Positions 7,301 to 14,279 of a stretch of 15,453 bases of DNA are shown here, in pieces (position 1 is the first letter of the stretch; every line of letters begins with the position of its first letter). A model generated the notes under the pieces. The model made no database searches, had not been told where the DNA came from, and saw only the letters and a list, made by a program, of their open reading frames with translations. The position numbers were made by a program, and so were the translations under genes. The stretch is from an uncultured Bacilli bacterium (GTDB taxonomy: Bacteria > Bacillota_I > Bacilli_A > RF39 > UBA660), in NCBI GenBank assembly GCA_944359595.1, contig CALVSV010000080.1, forward strand, positions 1 through 15,453, read 5' to 3'.

Positions 7301-7617
7301 GTTTCATCATCAACAAAACCATTAAAAGTAAGGAAGTTACCCAATTTATTAAACCATTCACCAACATTTTGAACTACGCCATGCACTCCATCTTTTATAG
7401 CCCCTACAGGACCTGCAACCATTGCATATATGAAAATCACAGATAAAAGGGTTACGCCAAAAGCAGCAGGTAAAAGAACGATTGCTGTATTTTTCCAATC
7501 AATTGGTGTACCCGTTCCTGTAAATGTTCTGGCTATAGATATACCATATTTAGCTAGTTTTCCTAATTTGGAAACTTTTTGCGCTACGCCTGGTTGTTCA
7601 TTGTTATTATTGTCCAT
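4327..7617 (-). CDS. Multidomain membrane-anchored wall hydrolase with two C39-like peptidase domains
   Basis: This 1096-residue protein is probably the wall-opening enzyme of the operon. A cytoplasmic N-terminus leads to one membrane helix (residues 44-68). Residues 238-390 resemble SleB/CwlJ-type hydrolases (LTDDQLLQIASLAQQEQG, candidate Glu256) with an inserted His/Cys cluster (336-345). Residues 447-566 look like a double-psi beta-barrel domain (GDMVFFIQDDGSVFP to GASIVEFEI). Two papain-like C39 domains follow: the first with Cys759 (GCYATS), His856 (QHWIAID) and Asp872 (DPAS), the second with Cys957 (VGCSQMS), His1044 (NHYVAV) and Asp1060 (DPGS). Ser/Thr-rich linkers near 217-231, 417-447 and 627-648 separate the modules. 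Tn916-type systems use a two-domain hydrolase in this position. The C39 calls are firm; the SleB and barrel calls are tentative. Confidence 0.8.
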   Translation of the reverse strand: MDNNNNEQPGVAQKVSKLGKLAKYGISIARTFTGTGTPIDWKNTAIVLLPAAFGVTLLSVIFIYAMVAGPVGAIKDGVHGVVQNVGEWFNKLGNFLTFNGFVDDETKFANTLYDTYEKYYNDNICIDDTAISAVLVYKYMTSTDVEAGNETNIEDEENISGEQTVTGEEIDYDEMTSKIKGLAKKQIYNNSLSNADFLAYLRTSSKATEEERQKMNTTSSSSSSGTSAVPGQKYASTKYNLTDDQLLQIASLAQQEQGSAEGAAAEASLMANRFELFGSGTGADGLLNYVRTSGWFANAGSHMDARNASDEVIAAVRDVLVNGNRTLPLYVDEHDCVDCCHLGACVNAGSNNGTPIDVNDKSQYQSGVTILYNTAGATYTFFSFPTETSDPFGYTEQALNRAQELGVTPESNGAISDSSSTTSTTLSTSSVPENTSAPASTPANVEVIDIPENLGNIHTYTRWDDWNWAYDAGDIIKELGGQNYTGGGYIGANDYGMVTYGQWYAAATTSTFGEVGDMVFFIQDDGSVFPVMIADEKSQEYVAWDNNPANKWGHNEGASIVEFEIMSGSDAEADGGNVLGPNKEFDHYITRAVNVGSAYEHPEYINDVQAALAAANLSGSTFIDVGSVTTSGTNANTNIPLSTSSTQVCPGSLEYFRPTNEEIESTDYTKGFIYKYYKDLFEGYEGVKLNYAVENLIREIYDYKESLESTVYEHFKAGTSSTTLACNITGEFQSWRQYDPEWGSIPLGTSSNTIKSAGCYATSVAILIAKSGTKLEIDNFNPGVFVEHLNANGGFDNGDEFANSEASWQAIAPNWEHEATNVPLTGSREEKTAQLKEAIDSGLYVMVRVKQHPSQHWIAIDRIEGDTVYIIDPASDRTKLWDDGEYTVENTVCYSSFKAIDSAATPISSSGVCAPASGEYRYYNQGPVDEGVPDSERVYFGTYVVPCRGVTLNDVGCSQMSLAIIASGVVSSDITPITVADAYCAVGINTAVSTDMIVQETLMQKLGMVATKLFDEGDSRDQQKAKLQDIVNKGYPVLLNVTNHYVAVIPGSDGKIKLMDPGSFEKTKEYTIDELAQVTWNGATTWRNAYYFTKRS

Positions 7618-7639
7618 AACTTCACCTACTTTTTATGTA

Positions 7640-9424
7640 TTATAAGCCTCCTGCCAATCCAAAGCTATCAAGTTCTTTTTCAGAAGCTACAATATTTATT
7701 CTCATACGACGTGATCCACATACAAATAAAGCTTCACCTTGATTATATCTTTTAATACTATCTTTTTCATTTTCATTTAAGTCTATTAATTTAGCTAAAT
7801 CTTCTGTTGCTTGTTTTTTTAATCCCATAACAATATAGTATGATGCATTATCAAATATTGCTTTACCTTGTGTAATTACCATAGGATCAGAGAAGTCAGT
7901 TGGTTGTTGTGTACTAATAATTGTACCAGTATTATATTTTCTAGCACGTCTTTGAACTTGAGCTAAAAAGTCTGCACCTAATACATTATTTCCACTTAAT
8001 AAAATATGTGCCTCATCTACTGATAGTACAGTATTAACATCTTTATCAAGGCATAATCCCCATGCATATTTAAGTACATTAAAGAATAATGCATTACGAA
8101 TATTTGTATCAGAATTCATTAATTCTTTTAAATTAAATACTATAAAATGAGTTTTTGGATTTATTGTCGTATGTCCATTAAAATAATATCTTAATTCATG
8201 TGTTAATGGTCTAACCTTTATTTCTAGTTGTTCCATTATATCTCTTTCACGAGTTTTATCTGGCATAGATAATAATCTACCTTTAATTGTTTCATATACG
8301 TCAGAAAACGTTGGAAAGTCTTTTGAAGTAAAATTAGTAAAGTTTGTATTAAAATCAATACCAAATCTTTTATATGTATCTTGACACACTTCAGAAAACA
8401 TTGTTAAAACATCTTCTGGTATATCTGGTGAATAATATCTCATAAAAGCTTTAACTTGTTGTAAAGTTTTAGTCAATACAGTATAACCTAATCCTTGAGA
8501 TAGTTCATCATCATCAGCATCAACTATTACTTCAAGTGGATTTATCATACCAAATTCTCCACCCTTACCTAAATCAACCAAGTCAGCTCCATATTGTGCT
8601 CCCATATCACTAATTTCACCTTCAGGATCTATCGCAACAATTTGTGCATCGTTTCTTATATGACTTCTAAGTAAAATTTTTAATGTAGTTGATTTACCAG
8701 ATCCAGATGTACCAAGTATAATTAAATTTGCATTGTTTCTATTATGTTCTTTTTTTATTTGATATAAAAATTGATTAAACAAAATTACACCACCAGAAAA
8801 ATCTATACCAAGTAAACATGATAATCCCGGATCTTTAATACTATCAAAAATAAACGGATACATTGCTGAAATAGTAACAGAAGGTATTGGAGTACCAATT
8901 CTTGATTCTAAATCTTGACTAGGGAAAATTGGTATAATAGATTTTAATACTTCCTGTTGTTCAAACATTAATGTTGTTGCGTTCATTTCCATTGCTTCAA
9001 GATAATTTTTAACTTGAACTTTTTTTAATTCCAAATTTTCTTTTGTATCAGCAGTTATCATAATATGCATTTGAAAGTCAAATATTCTTGCTTGTGAAGA
9101 TGCAAGCATTTGTATAAAGTATTCTAATGATGCAATATCTTGCCTAATTCTTTCTTTAATTGTTTGATCATTTTCTTCACTATATTTTTGTTTTAAATCA
9201 GCTATTTCTTTATTAAGCATCTTTGTAATTACACTAAAAGGCAGTGGTATATGTTTTATTACAATTTTTATACCCGACATATTTGTTAAATTAGATAAAT
9301 ATCCAGGTTCAATAAACTTAGGATATGATATTACTGTTAAAATAGTTGCATATTTTCCACTAATAATAAAATCACTAGGATTAAATTGTATCCCCTTAGG
9401 AGCTATTTCACTTTTTAAACTCAT
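7640..9424 (-). CDS. virB4: VirB4/TraE-family type IV secretion ATPase
   Basis: This 594-residue cytoplasmic motor contains a textbook Walker A (GTSGSGKST, residues 238-246), a Walker B (TVLSVDEAH, Asp470-Glu471) and the downstream QRRARKYNTGTIISTQQPTDF block that is strongly diagnostic of VirB4. The first 200 residues hold the rest of the VirB4 N-terminal region, with a helical segment at 70-110. The most N-terminal part is in the preceding gene. VirB4 hexamers drive pilus assembly and substrate transfer in type IV secretion systems. The start is fixed by the ATGA overlap with the previous stop at 9421-9424, which implies translational coupling. All key nucleotide-binding residues are present, so the enzyme should be active. 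No second ATPase of the VirB11 or VirD4 type is in the window. Confidence 0.92.
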   Translation of the reverse strand: MSLKSEIAPKGIQFNPSDFIISGKYATILTVISYPKFIEPGYLSNLTNMSGIKIVIKHIPLPFSVITKMLNKEIADLKQKYSEENDQTIKERIRQDIASLEYFIQMLASSQARIFDFQMHIMITADTKENLELKKVQVKNYLEAMEMNATTLMFEQQEVLKSIIPIFPSQDLESRIGTPIPSVTISAMYPFIFDSIKDPGLSCLLGIDFSGGVILFNQFLYQIKKEHNRNNANLIILGTSGSGKSTTLKILLRSHIRNDAQIVAIDPEGEISDMGAQYGADLVDLGKGGEFGMINPLEVIVDADDDELSQGLGYTVLTKTLQQVKAFMRYYSPDIPEDVLTMFSEVCQDTYKRFGIDFNTNFTNFTSKDFPTFSDVYETIKGRLLSMPDKTRERDIMEQLEIKVRPLTHELRYYFNGHTTINPKTHFIVFNLKELMNSDTNIRNALFFNVLKYAWGLCLDKDVNTVLSVDEAHILLSGNNVLGADFLAQVQRRARKYNTGTIISTQQPTDFSDPMVITQGKAIFDNASYYIVMGLKKQATEDLAKLIDLNENEKDSIKRYNQGEALFVCGSRRMRINIVASEKELDSFGLAGGL

Positions 9425-9966
9425 GCTGGCATCACCGTCCCAAATTTAGCAGTATCCCCGCCATTAAGAAAATTATCTAATAATACTCTTAAATCTTCAT
9501 TTGATGTTTGTGAACAAGATAATCCACAAGAAGCTAAATTATTAATAATCATTCTTATTCTTTTTTGTATTTTATCATTATCTTTTTCTTTAAACAATAA
9601 ATAATATTCAGTATCTACTACTTCATTATTTATATACATTTGTGCTTTATCAAGATCTTCCATAACCAATTTTCTAATATATGGTTTTTGTGTTTGATTA
9701 TATAATAATTGCAATTGCGAAACATATAATGATATATCAACTGGTCTATCAGCAGCCACTATCCAAAACTCAAAATCACATAGATTATAAAAGTTTTTTA
9801 GCGCAATTAACGCTGCATCTTGACTTTCTGGATCAAGTATAAATATATTTCTTGGAACTATTTTTACACCTGTCACTTTATATTTATTTTTTAAATTAAT
9901 CATACCATTAGTTATACTAACTATTGGTAACCAATCTTCTGTATATTTACTGTTTGACGTTGCCAT
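9421..9966 (-). CDS. TraC-like protein, detached N-terminal domain of VirB4
   Basis: This encodes about 181 residues. It starts TEDWLPIVSITNGMINLKN and continues with VTGVKIVPRNIFILDPESQDAALIALKNFY, which matches the beginning of Gram-positive VirB4/TraE ATPases. In many systems this domain is the N-terminus of the motor itself; here it is a separate protein whose stop overlaps the start of the ATPase gene as ATGA. There is no Walker motif. The likely role is to link the motor to PrgI and the membrane channel. An in-frame ATG at 9996 would add ten residues. I prefer 9966 because the conserved domain begins just after it and the overlap with prgI shrinks to 20 bases. Neither start has a strong ribosome binding site, so the choice is uncertain. 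Confidence 0.7.
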   Translation of the reverse strand: MATSNSKYTEDWLPIVSITNGMINLKNKYKVTGVKIVPRNIFILDPESQDAALIALKNFYNLCDFEFWIVAADRPVDISLYVSQLQLLYNQTQKPYIRKLVMEDLDKAQMYINNEVVDTEYYLLFKEKDNDKIQKRIRMIINNLASCGLSCSQTSNEDLRVLLDNFLNGGDTAKFGTVMPA

Positions 9967-10267
9967 CTTCTCTATAGCACCAACCTTTCCATACATAGTT
10001 TCTTCTACCTGTTATAAATCTATATATACTTCCTATAAATACCATCATATTATGATGATGAGGTACAGGAGCCACTAAAAAAGCTCCAATAATTGCAGGT
10101 AACAAAAGTAGTATTGTTTGCCACAACTCTCCTGCACCAAATATAACAAGTAGTAACAATGATATACCAATACTGCCCCCAAATAATGCCAAATCAATAG
10201 GCCTAAAATAATTAAAAATTAGTTGACCTTTTTTTGAGTTAGCTGGAATTAAATATCCACCTTCCAT
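9947..10267 (-). CDS. PrgI family (VirB3-like) membrane protein
   Basis: This 106-residue protein has the PrgI family pattern: a short polar N-terminus (GGYLIPANSKKGQLIFNYF), two adjacent membrane helices (about residues 25-45 and 48-68), then VAPVPHHHNMMVF and the closing RRNYVWKGW. In Gram-positive conjugation systems PrgI is the VirB3 counterpart and works beside the VirB4 ATPase at the membrane. I chose the ATG at 10267, preceded by a perfect AGGAGG at a spacing of 7, over the TTG one codon earlier. Its 3' end overlaps the next gene, which is typical of tightly coupled secretion operons. The identity is well supported by sequence pattern and context. Confidence 0.85.
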   Translation of the reverse strand: MEGGYLIPANSKKGQLIFNYFRPIDLALFGGSIGISLLLLVIFGAGELWQTILLLLPAIIGAFLVAPVPHHHNMMVFIGSIYRFITGRRNYVWKGWCYREDGNVKQ

Positions 10268-10278
10268 CAATATACCTC

Positions 10279-12078
10279 CTATTTATCCAATTTTCCTTCA
10301 CGTTTATCTTTAACTTGACCAAGAATACCCAATTGTTTATTAAGTTGAACTTCTGCTCTATTAAATACACCATCTTGTTGGATATATTTTAAATATTCTT
10401 CTGCATTTTTATCATTAGATAAATTTTCTTTTATTAAAATAGAATTAATATCAAAATTATCTAATTCTGTAACCTCACCAGTTTTTTCATCAGTTACTGA
10501 CCATGTTTTTCTAAATCCATCGTATGTATATCTATTTAATTTATTTGAACTTTCCATAGTTATTGCCCCGCTAGTAATCATATTATATCTTGATTGTGCA
10601 TTACTACTTCTAGCTGATTGCACACCAGCAAGTTGATTTTTAAGAGTTTTTTCTCTATCTCCAACACGTGTATCTAATCCGGTTCTACCAACTAAAACAT
10701 CATGTACTGTATCCCTAAACCCAAGTCCTGCTTCATGATATTTGCTTCTAACATATCTTGCTTGATTAGATTGCATAACTGTTCTAGCAAGTCCTGAGAA
10801 CGGATTGGCACCCTTATTGTTATAACCGTTAATAGCTCCGTGCATAAGTCCTGATCCCATTCCGCCAAAAACAGATTTAGTTGTATTACCTAATGCTTTT
10901 AATTTGTTACCAGCGCCCTTAGCTTTATATATTTGTCCTGCACCAAAAACTAAATTACTTGCACCAGCTGCAACCATTCCAGTTCCTCCCAATAGAGCGG
11001 CTTTAGCTAAAGTTTTTACAAAACCTTTTTCATCGTTATCTGGTTTTATTCCAAACATATCATTGATAAGGTTAGGTAATGTTTTCGCAAACACTACAAG
11101 TCCTAGTATTATAGCGACCATAGCAAGTCCTTCTACCCCAAAACTTGCGCCATCAAACGAATCCATATTTAACCCACCAGAATTTGTAATAACACTACAT
11201 ATATATATGACAAAATAAATAGTTAACAATTTTACAAATACCGATATATATGTTGATGCGCATCTTTTAACCCAGTTATTAAATGGGCCATTCTTATCAC
11301 CATTAACATATGAAATTATTGGTATTGGCGCTATGATCTGATAAAATCCTAATTTTATTAGTCGTATTCCTATATCTATACAAAATCCAACTACCATCCA
11401 AGCAAGAATTATTCCACCGATCGTACTAGCTCCAAACAAATAACTATAATATGTTTCTTTATTAGAATCTAAATCTGTAAAACAATCGACTTTGGAATCT
11501 TCTCCAAATCGCATATAGCTCATTGTCGTGCCTTCAATATTACCACCAGAATATGCCCCACTCTCATCTTGAACACCATTACATATTGCATAATTTTCAT
11601 CATGTTCTGCAGCCTCATTAGGTGATACAAATCCTTTAAATACCGCCATCGCTATAGTTTCACCTTGCGTTTTTATATCTAAATTTTCTTCACCTATTCC
11701 TAAAACTATTTTTGATATAATATTTTCATTTATAACAATTTGTTGTAATTGTATTGCTTTTTCAAATACAAAAGGGGTTAAAACTAACATAACTAAAGCA
11801 ATAACTATTCTTGTTGCAAGTTTACCCATTCCCTTTTCTTTATCTGTCATTAAATCAGGGTTAGCAAGCATTTGTATAAGAGAAAATGTAACTCTAAAAA
11901 CCATAAATATTCCTATTAAAACATATAATCTATTTGCAAGTGAATTAAATATTTCGCTATTTTCAAACGTTACACCAGTTAATCCAAAGAATATTTGAAA
12001 TAAATATCCATTTATTGTAATAATCAATCCGTCTAATAATAGAAATATGTTTTTTACTGCGTTCCATATATAAACCAT
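10279..12078 (-). CDS. VirB6/TrbL-like polytopic channel protein
   Basis: This 599-residue membrane protein has about seven hydrophobic segments (near residues 10-32, 47-70, 88-106, 213-240, 270-298, 315-333 and 354-380). A mainly polar loop of about 105 residues lies between the third and fourth, and a soluble C-terminal tail of about 220 residues is rich in Gly, Asn and Arg. This layout and its place between the pilin-like and PrgI genes fit the VirB6/TrbL/TrsL class, which forms the inner-membrane channel of type IV secretion systems. Family members diverge strongly, so the call rests on topology and context more than on motifs. The stop of the pilin-like gene is 11 bases upstream and the ribosome binding site GGAG lies in that gap, so translation is probably coupled. 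Confidence 0.7.
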   Translation of the reverse strand: MVYIWNAVKNIFLLLDGLIITINGYLFQIFFGLTGVTFENSEIFNSLANRLYVLIGIFMVFRVTFSLIQMLANPDLMTDKEKGMGKLATRIVIALVMLVLTPFVFEKAIQLQQIVINENIISKIVLGIGEENLDIKTQGETIAMAVFKGFVSPNEAAEHDENYAICNGVQDESGAYSGGNIEGTTMSYMRFGEDSKVDCFTDLDSNKETYYSYLFGASTIGGIILAWMVVGFCIDIGIRLIKLGFYQIIAPIPIISYVNGDKNGPFNNWVKRCASTYISVFVKLLTIYFVIYICSVITNSGGLNMDSFDGASFGVEGLAMVAIILGLVVFAKTLPNLINDMFGIKPDNDEKGFVKTLAKAALLGGTGMVAAGASNLVFGAGQIYKAKGAGNKLKALGNTTKSVFGGMGSGLMHGAINGYNNKGANPFSGLARTVMQSNQARYVRSKYHEAGLGFRDTVHDVLVGRTGLDTRVGDREKTLKNQLAGVQSARSSNAQSRYNMITSGAITMESSNKLNRYTYDGFRKTWSVTDEKTGEVTELDNFDINSILIKENLSNDKNAEEYLKYIQQDGVFNRAEVQLNKQLGILGQVKDKREGKLDK

Positions 12079-12089
12079 TATATCAACTC

Positions 12090-13229
12090 CTAATTATTTG
12101 TTTCAACTTGTGTATCACCGCCGCCAATACCACAAGTAGTAATATTAAATGTGTCCGTTAAAAAGCTAAATATTAAATTAAGTATTGCAGGCATTAAAAA
12201 TATCGCAACAGCTATTATTAATCTCTTAATAAATGTTGATTGTACTTTTTTCATATCATCATCTTTTTGCGCCGCAACAGCTCTTATAAAATCAATACTA
12301 CCCAAAACTAACAACATTATTGGAACTATTATTTGAATAAGAAAAAATATATCTTTTATCCATTTATATGTTTCAGTATCTCTTAAATCCTCACATTTAA
12401 ATTCAGCACCTAAATCAATACGATTATCTGGATTTGAACCTGGCGCTCCATCAACAATATTGTTGTGTGTGCTTATTATATTGCTTGCTTTATCTAATAT
12501 TGTTTTATATTCAGCTAATTCAGATTCTGTCGCTCCACCATCTATTGCAGTATCGTAATCATTTTGCATACTTTGCACTAAACCAGAAATACTAACTTTT
12601 AAACTACTACAATCAACCACTAAATTAGTATCATGCGATTCACTTTCATTATCATAGATATCTGCATTACCGCAGCCATTTGTTTCATATTCATTAATAG
12701 CATTTTCTAAGGCTTCTTTATCTTTATCTAACAATTGCATTATATTACCATTCTCAACTAATTCTTGATTGTTTTCTGTTATAGCACTATCAGACCATAG
12801 TGTATGAAGAACATCATATTCATTGTTCCATTCACTTTGTAATTTATCTTTGCCAGATTCTAAATCAGTCATATCATCATAAAAAATTATAATCCAATCA
12901 TTCATTCCTTGAGCAATAGAATGATAATTCTTAAGTGCAATCAAAACATATTTAGGACATTTATTTTGAGATGTAAAATCTGTAACTACTATTTGGGAAT
13001 ATTTTGAACTTGATGAGTAATTATAAAAATGATTAACAGAATACGGTGTGTTATCATAAGTAAATTTAAATGTAGGACCAAACTCCAAAGTTCCACTTAA
13101 AATATCGATATTAAACGAATTATTATTTTTATAGGAACATATAGTAGCAGCATAAACCTTGTTACTAAAGATAATACCACAAGCACAAACAAAAACTATA
13201 TATAAAATAAATTTAATTTTATTATTCAT
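12090..13229 (-). CDS. Secreted pilin-like protein with C-terminal TrbC/VirB2-like helix pair
   Basis: This is the first gene of the secretion operon, 379 residues. It begins with a signal peptide (residues 1-27, cleavage probable after VYA). An ectodomain of about 260 residues follows with several cysteines (CSYK, CPK, CGN, CSS, CED) that could form disulfides. The last 90 residues have two membrane helices (about 292-314 and 336-357) separated by the short polar loop QKDDDMKKVQSTFIKR, then a glycine-rich tail. Two helices around a short charged loop are the hallmark of VirB2/TrbC-type pilins, though the large ectodomain is not found in classical VirB2. I chose the ATG at 13229 because GGAGG lies 8 bases upstream; the ATG at 13244 is part of that site. 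The pilin role is inferred from topology and position. Confidence 0.65.
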   Translation of the reverse strand: MNNKIKFILYIVFVCACGIIFSNKVYAATICSYKNNNSFNIDILSGTLEFGPTFKFTYDNTPYSVNHFYNYSSSSKYSQIVVTDFTSQNKCPKYVLIALKNYHSIAQGMNDWIIIFYDDMTDLESGKDKLQSEWNNEYDVLHTLWSDSAITENNQELVENGNIMQLLDKDKEALENAINEYETNGCGNADIYDNESESHDTNLVVDCSSLKVSISGLVQSMQNDYDTAIDGGATESELAEYKTILDKASNIISTHNNIVDGAPGSNPDNRIDLGAEFKCEDLRDTETYKWIKDIFFLIQIIVPIMLLVLGSIDFIRAVAAQKDDDMKKVQSTFIKRLIIAVAIFLMPAILNLIFSFLTDTFNITTCGIGGGDTQVETNN

Positions 13230-13250
13230 CTCATATTCCTCCATTTAATC

Positions 13251-13279
13251 ATTATATCACATATTATAATCATTTTAAA
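13251..13279 (-). promoter_or_regulatory. Promoter of the type IV secretion-like operon
   Basis: On the minus strand the -10 is a perfect TATAAT (13251-13256) preceded by TG at the extended -10 position, and the -35 candidate is TTTAAA (13274-13279) with a 17-base spacer. Transcription should begin near 13244, leaving a leader of only about 15 bases that is mostly the GGAGG ribosome binding site. The leader has no room for a riboswitch. Confidence 0.65.
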
Positions 13280-13297
13280 TAAGTTTTTCCATTAAAA

Positions 13298-13327
13298 ATA
13301 AAAAAAATAAACGACTGTTTCGTTTAT
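13298..13327 (-). terminator. Intrinsic terminator of yitT
   Basis: A 7-bp stem (13307-13313 with 13321-13327, ATAAACG/CGTTTAT) with a 7-base loop is followed on the minus strand by an uninterrupted run of T. The stem includes the TAA stop of yitT. It separates yitT from the secretion operon downstream. Confidence 0.75.
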
Positions 13328-14199
13328 ACATTTCCATAGAAAGCTTGATATGAATCAATTACAACAAAAAAGGCTTTATCATCAATTATATGTATAGCTT
13401 CTCTTAATATTATATATTCATTACTAGGTATTACTAACATTAACACATCCTTTTTTTCATTAGTAAAACCACCTTTACTACCTAATACAGTTACCCCGTG
13501 CTCCAATTTATTAATAATAAATTTTTTTATTTCTTTTTGATGTTCAGTTATAATAAATACTGTTTTATTATTATCTATTCCAAGTAATATTTTATCATTT
13601 AAAATAGACATAATATATAACGCTATTATAGCATAAAACATATTATTAATACCAAATATAAATCCAGATGTTAATATAATTAATATATTAACTATTAAAT
13701 TAGATTTACCAATAGACATATGAAAATATTTTGAACATATTTGTAATAATATATCAATACCTCCACTATTATAACCTGCTTTAAAAATTAAGCCGCCACC
13801 CACTCCAGAAATAATAGATCCAAATACTGTAAGCATAAGTAAGTCAACATCAGCTATATTAATATAATTTGTTATATTTTGAGTAATATAAGTAAAAAAT
13901 GGAAATAAAATAGAACCTAATATACTTTTCAATGTATTATTTTTTCCTAATAAAATATAACCAATAACTAATAAAATTATATTAGCTATAAAAATAAATA
14001 TAGATGTATTAATATTTAATATACTATCAAATATAATCGCTAATCCACTAACTCCACCTACAACTATATTACTTGGTACAAAAAATAAATTATATGCAAA
14101 AGCTGTTAAAAATAAACCAATAATAAATATAATATATCTAGTTATTTTTTTATTATTTTTAATTTGTTTCATAATACTATCATAATTTAATCTAATCAT
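13324..14199 (-). CDS. yitT: YitT family membrane protein (DUF161 plus DUF2179)
   Basis: This encodes 291 residues, close to the usual 280-290 for the family. The N-terminal two thirds hold about five or six membrane helices and the family-typical stretches FVPSNIVVGGVSGLA and GGGLIFKAGYNSGGIDIL. The last 80 residues form the soluble DUF2179 domain (TVFIITEHQKEIKKFI, then LEHGVTVLGSKGGFT and DSYQAFYGNV). YitT-type proteins are widespread in Firmicutes, but their transported substrate, if any, is unsettled. I chose the ATG at 14199, preceded by GGTGAT, over the upstream in-frame ATG at 14316, because the extra 39 residues would overlap the hairpin and the coiled-coil gene and do not resemble the family. 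The gene stands alone between two hairpins, so it is probably transcribed by itself. Confidence 0.9.
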   Translation of the reverse strand: MIRLNYDSIMKQIKNNKKITRYIIFIIGLFLTAFAYNLFFVPSNIVVGGVSGLAIIFDSILNINTSIFIFIANIILLVIGYILLGKNNTLKSILGSILFPFFTYITQNITNYINIADVDLLMLTVFGSIISGVGGGLIFKAGYNSGGIDILLQICSKYFHMSIGKSNLIVNILIILTSGFIFGINNMFYAIIALYIMSILNDKILLGIDNNKTVFIITEHQKEIKKFIINKLEHGVTVLGSKGGFTNEKKDVLMLVIPSNEYIILREAIHIIDDKAFFVVIDSYQAFYGNV

Positions 14200-14233
14200 A
14201 CTATCACCAATATTAGTATGTATTAATTTTAAT

Positions 14234-14264
14234 ATTATATGAAAATAAGAACAGATAAAATCAA
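14234..14264 (-). promoter_or_regulatory. Possible yitT promoter next to the hairpin
   Basis: A perfect TATAAT (14234-14239) begins directly at the base of the preceding hairpin. The best -35 candidate, TTGATT (14259-14264), sits in the hairpin loop, with a spacer of 19 bases that is longer than ideal. This would give a leader of roughly 28 bases before the yitT ATG. It is weak evidence because AT-rich spacers give TATAAT by chance. Confidence 0.3.
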
Positions 14265-14279
14265 CTGTTCTTATTTTCA
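14240..14279 (-). terminator. 15-bp hairpin overlapping the coiled-coil gene stop
   Basis: A perfect 15-bp inverted repeat (14240-14254 with 14265-14279) has a 10-base loop that contains the TGA stop of the coiled-coil gene. The 3' arm on the minus strand is U-rich (TTCTTATTTTCA). No long T-run follows, so it is a plausible rather than a textbook terminator. Confidence 0.5.

Noticed and set aside
7430..7645. Plus-strand frame antisense to the start of the wall enzyme
   Set aside because: It covers the coding sequence of the membrane helix in reverse and has no independent support.
9421..9424. TGA read as tryptophan (Mycoplasma code)
   Set aside because: TGA forms normal gene ends, including the ATGA overlap here, and tryptophan codons in conserved positions are TGG.
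10904..11218. Plus-strand frame of 104 codons antisense to the VirB6-like gene
   Set aside because: The proline- and alanine-rich translation reflects the reverse complement of glycine-rich membrane codons; no start signal is seen.
12151..12336. Plus-strand frame antisense to the helix pair of the pilin-like gene
   Set aside because: Shadow of a hydrophobic coding segment, without ribosome binding site.
3601..13229. A complete conjugative transposon (ICE)
   Set aside because: No relaxase, coupling protein, integrase, excisionase or terminal repeats are visible; the neighbours on both sides are ordinary chromosomal genes.
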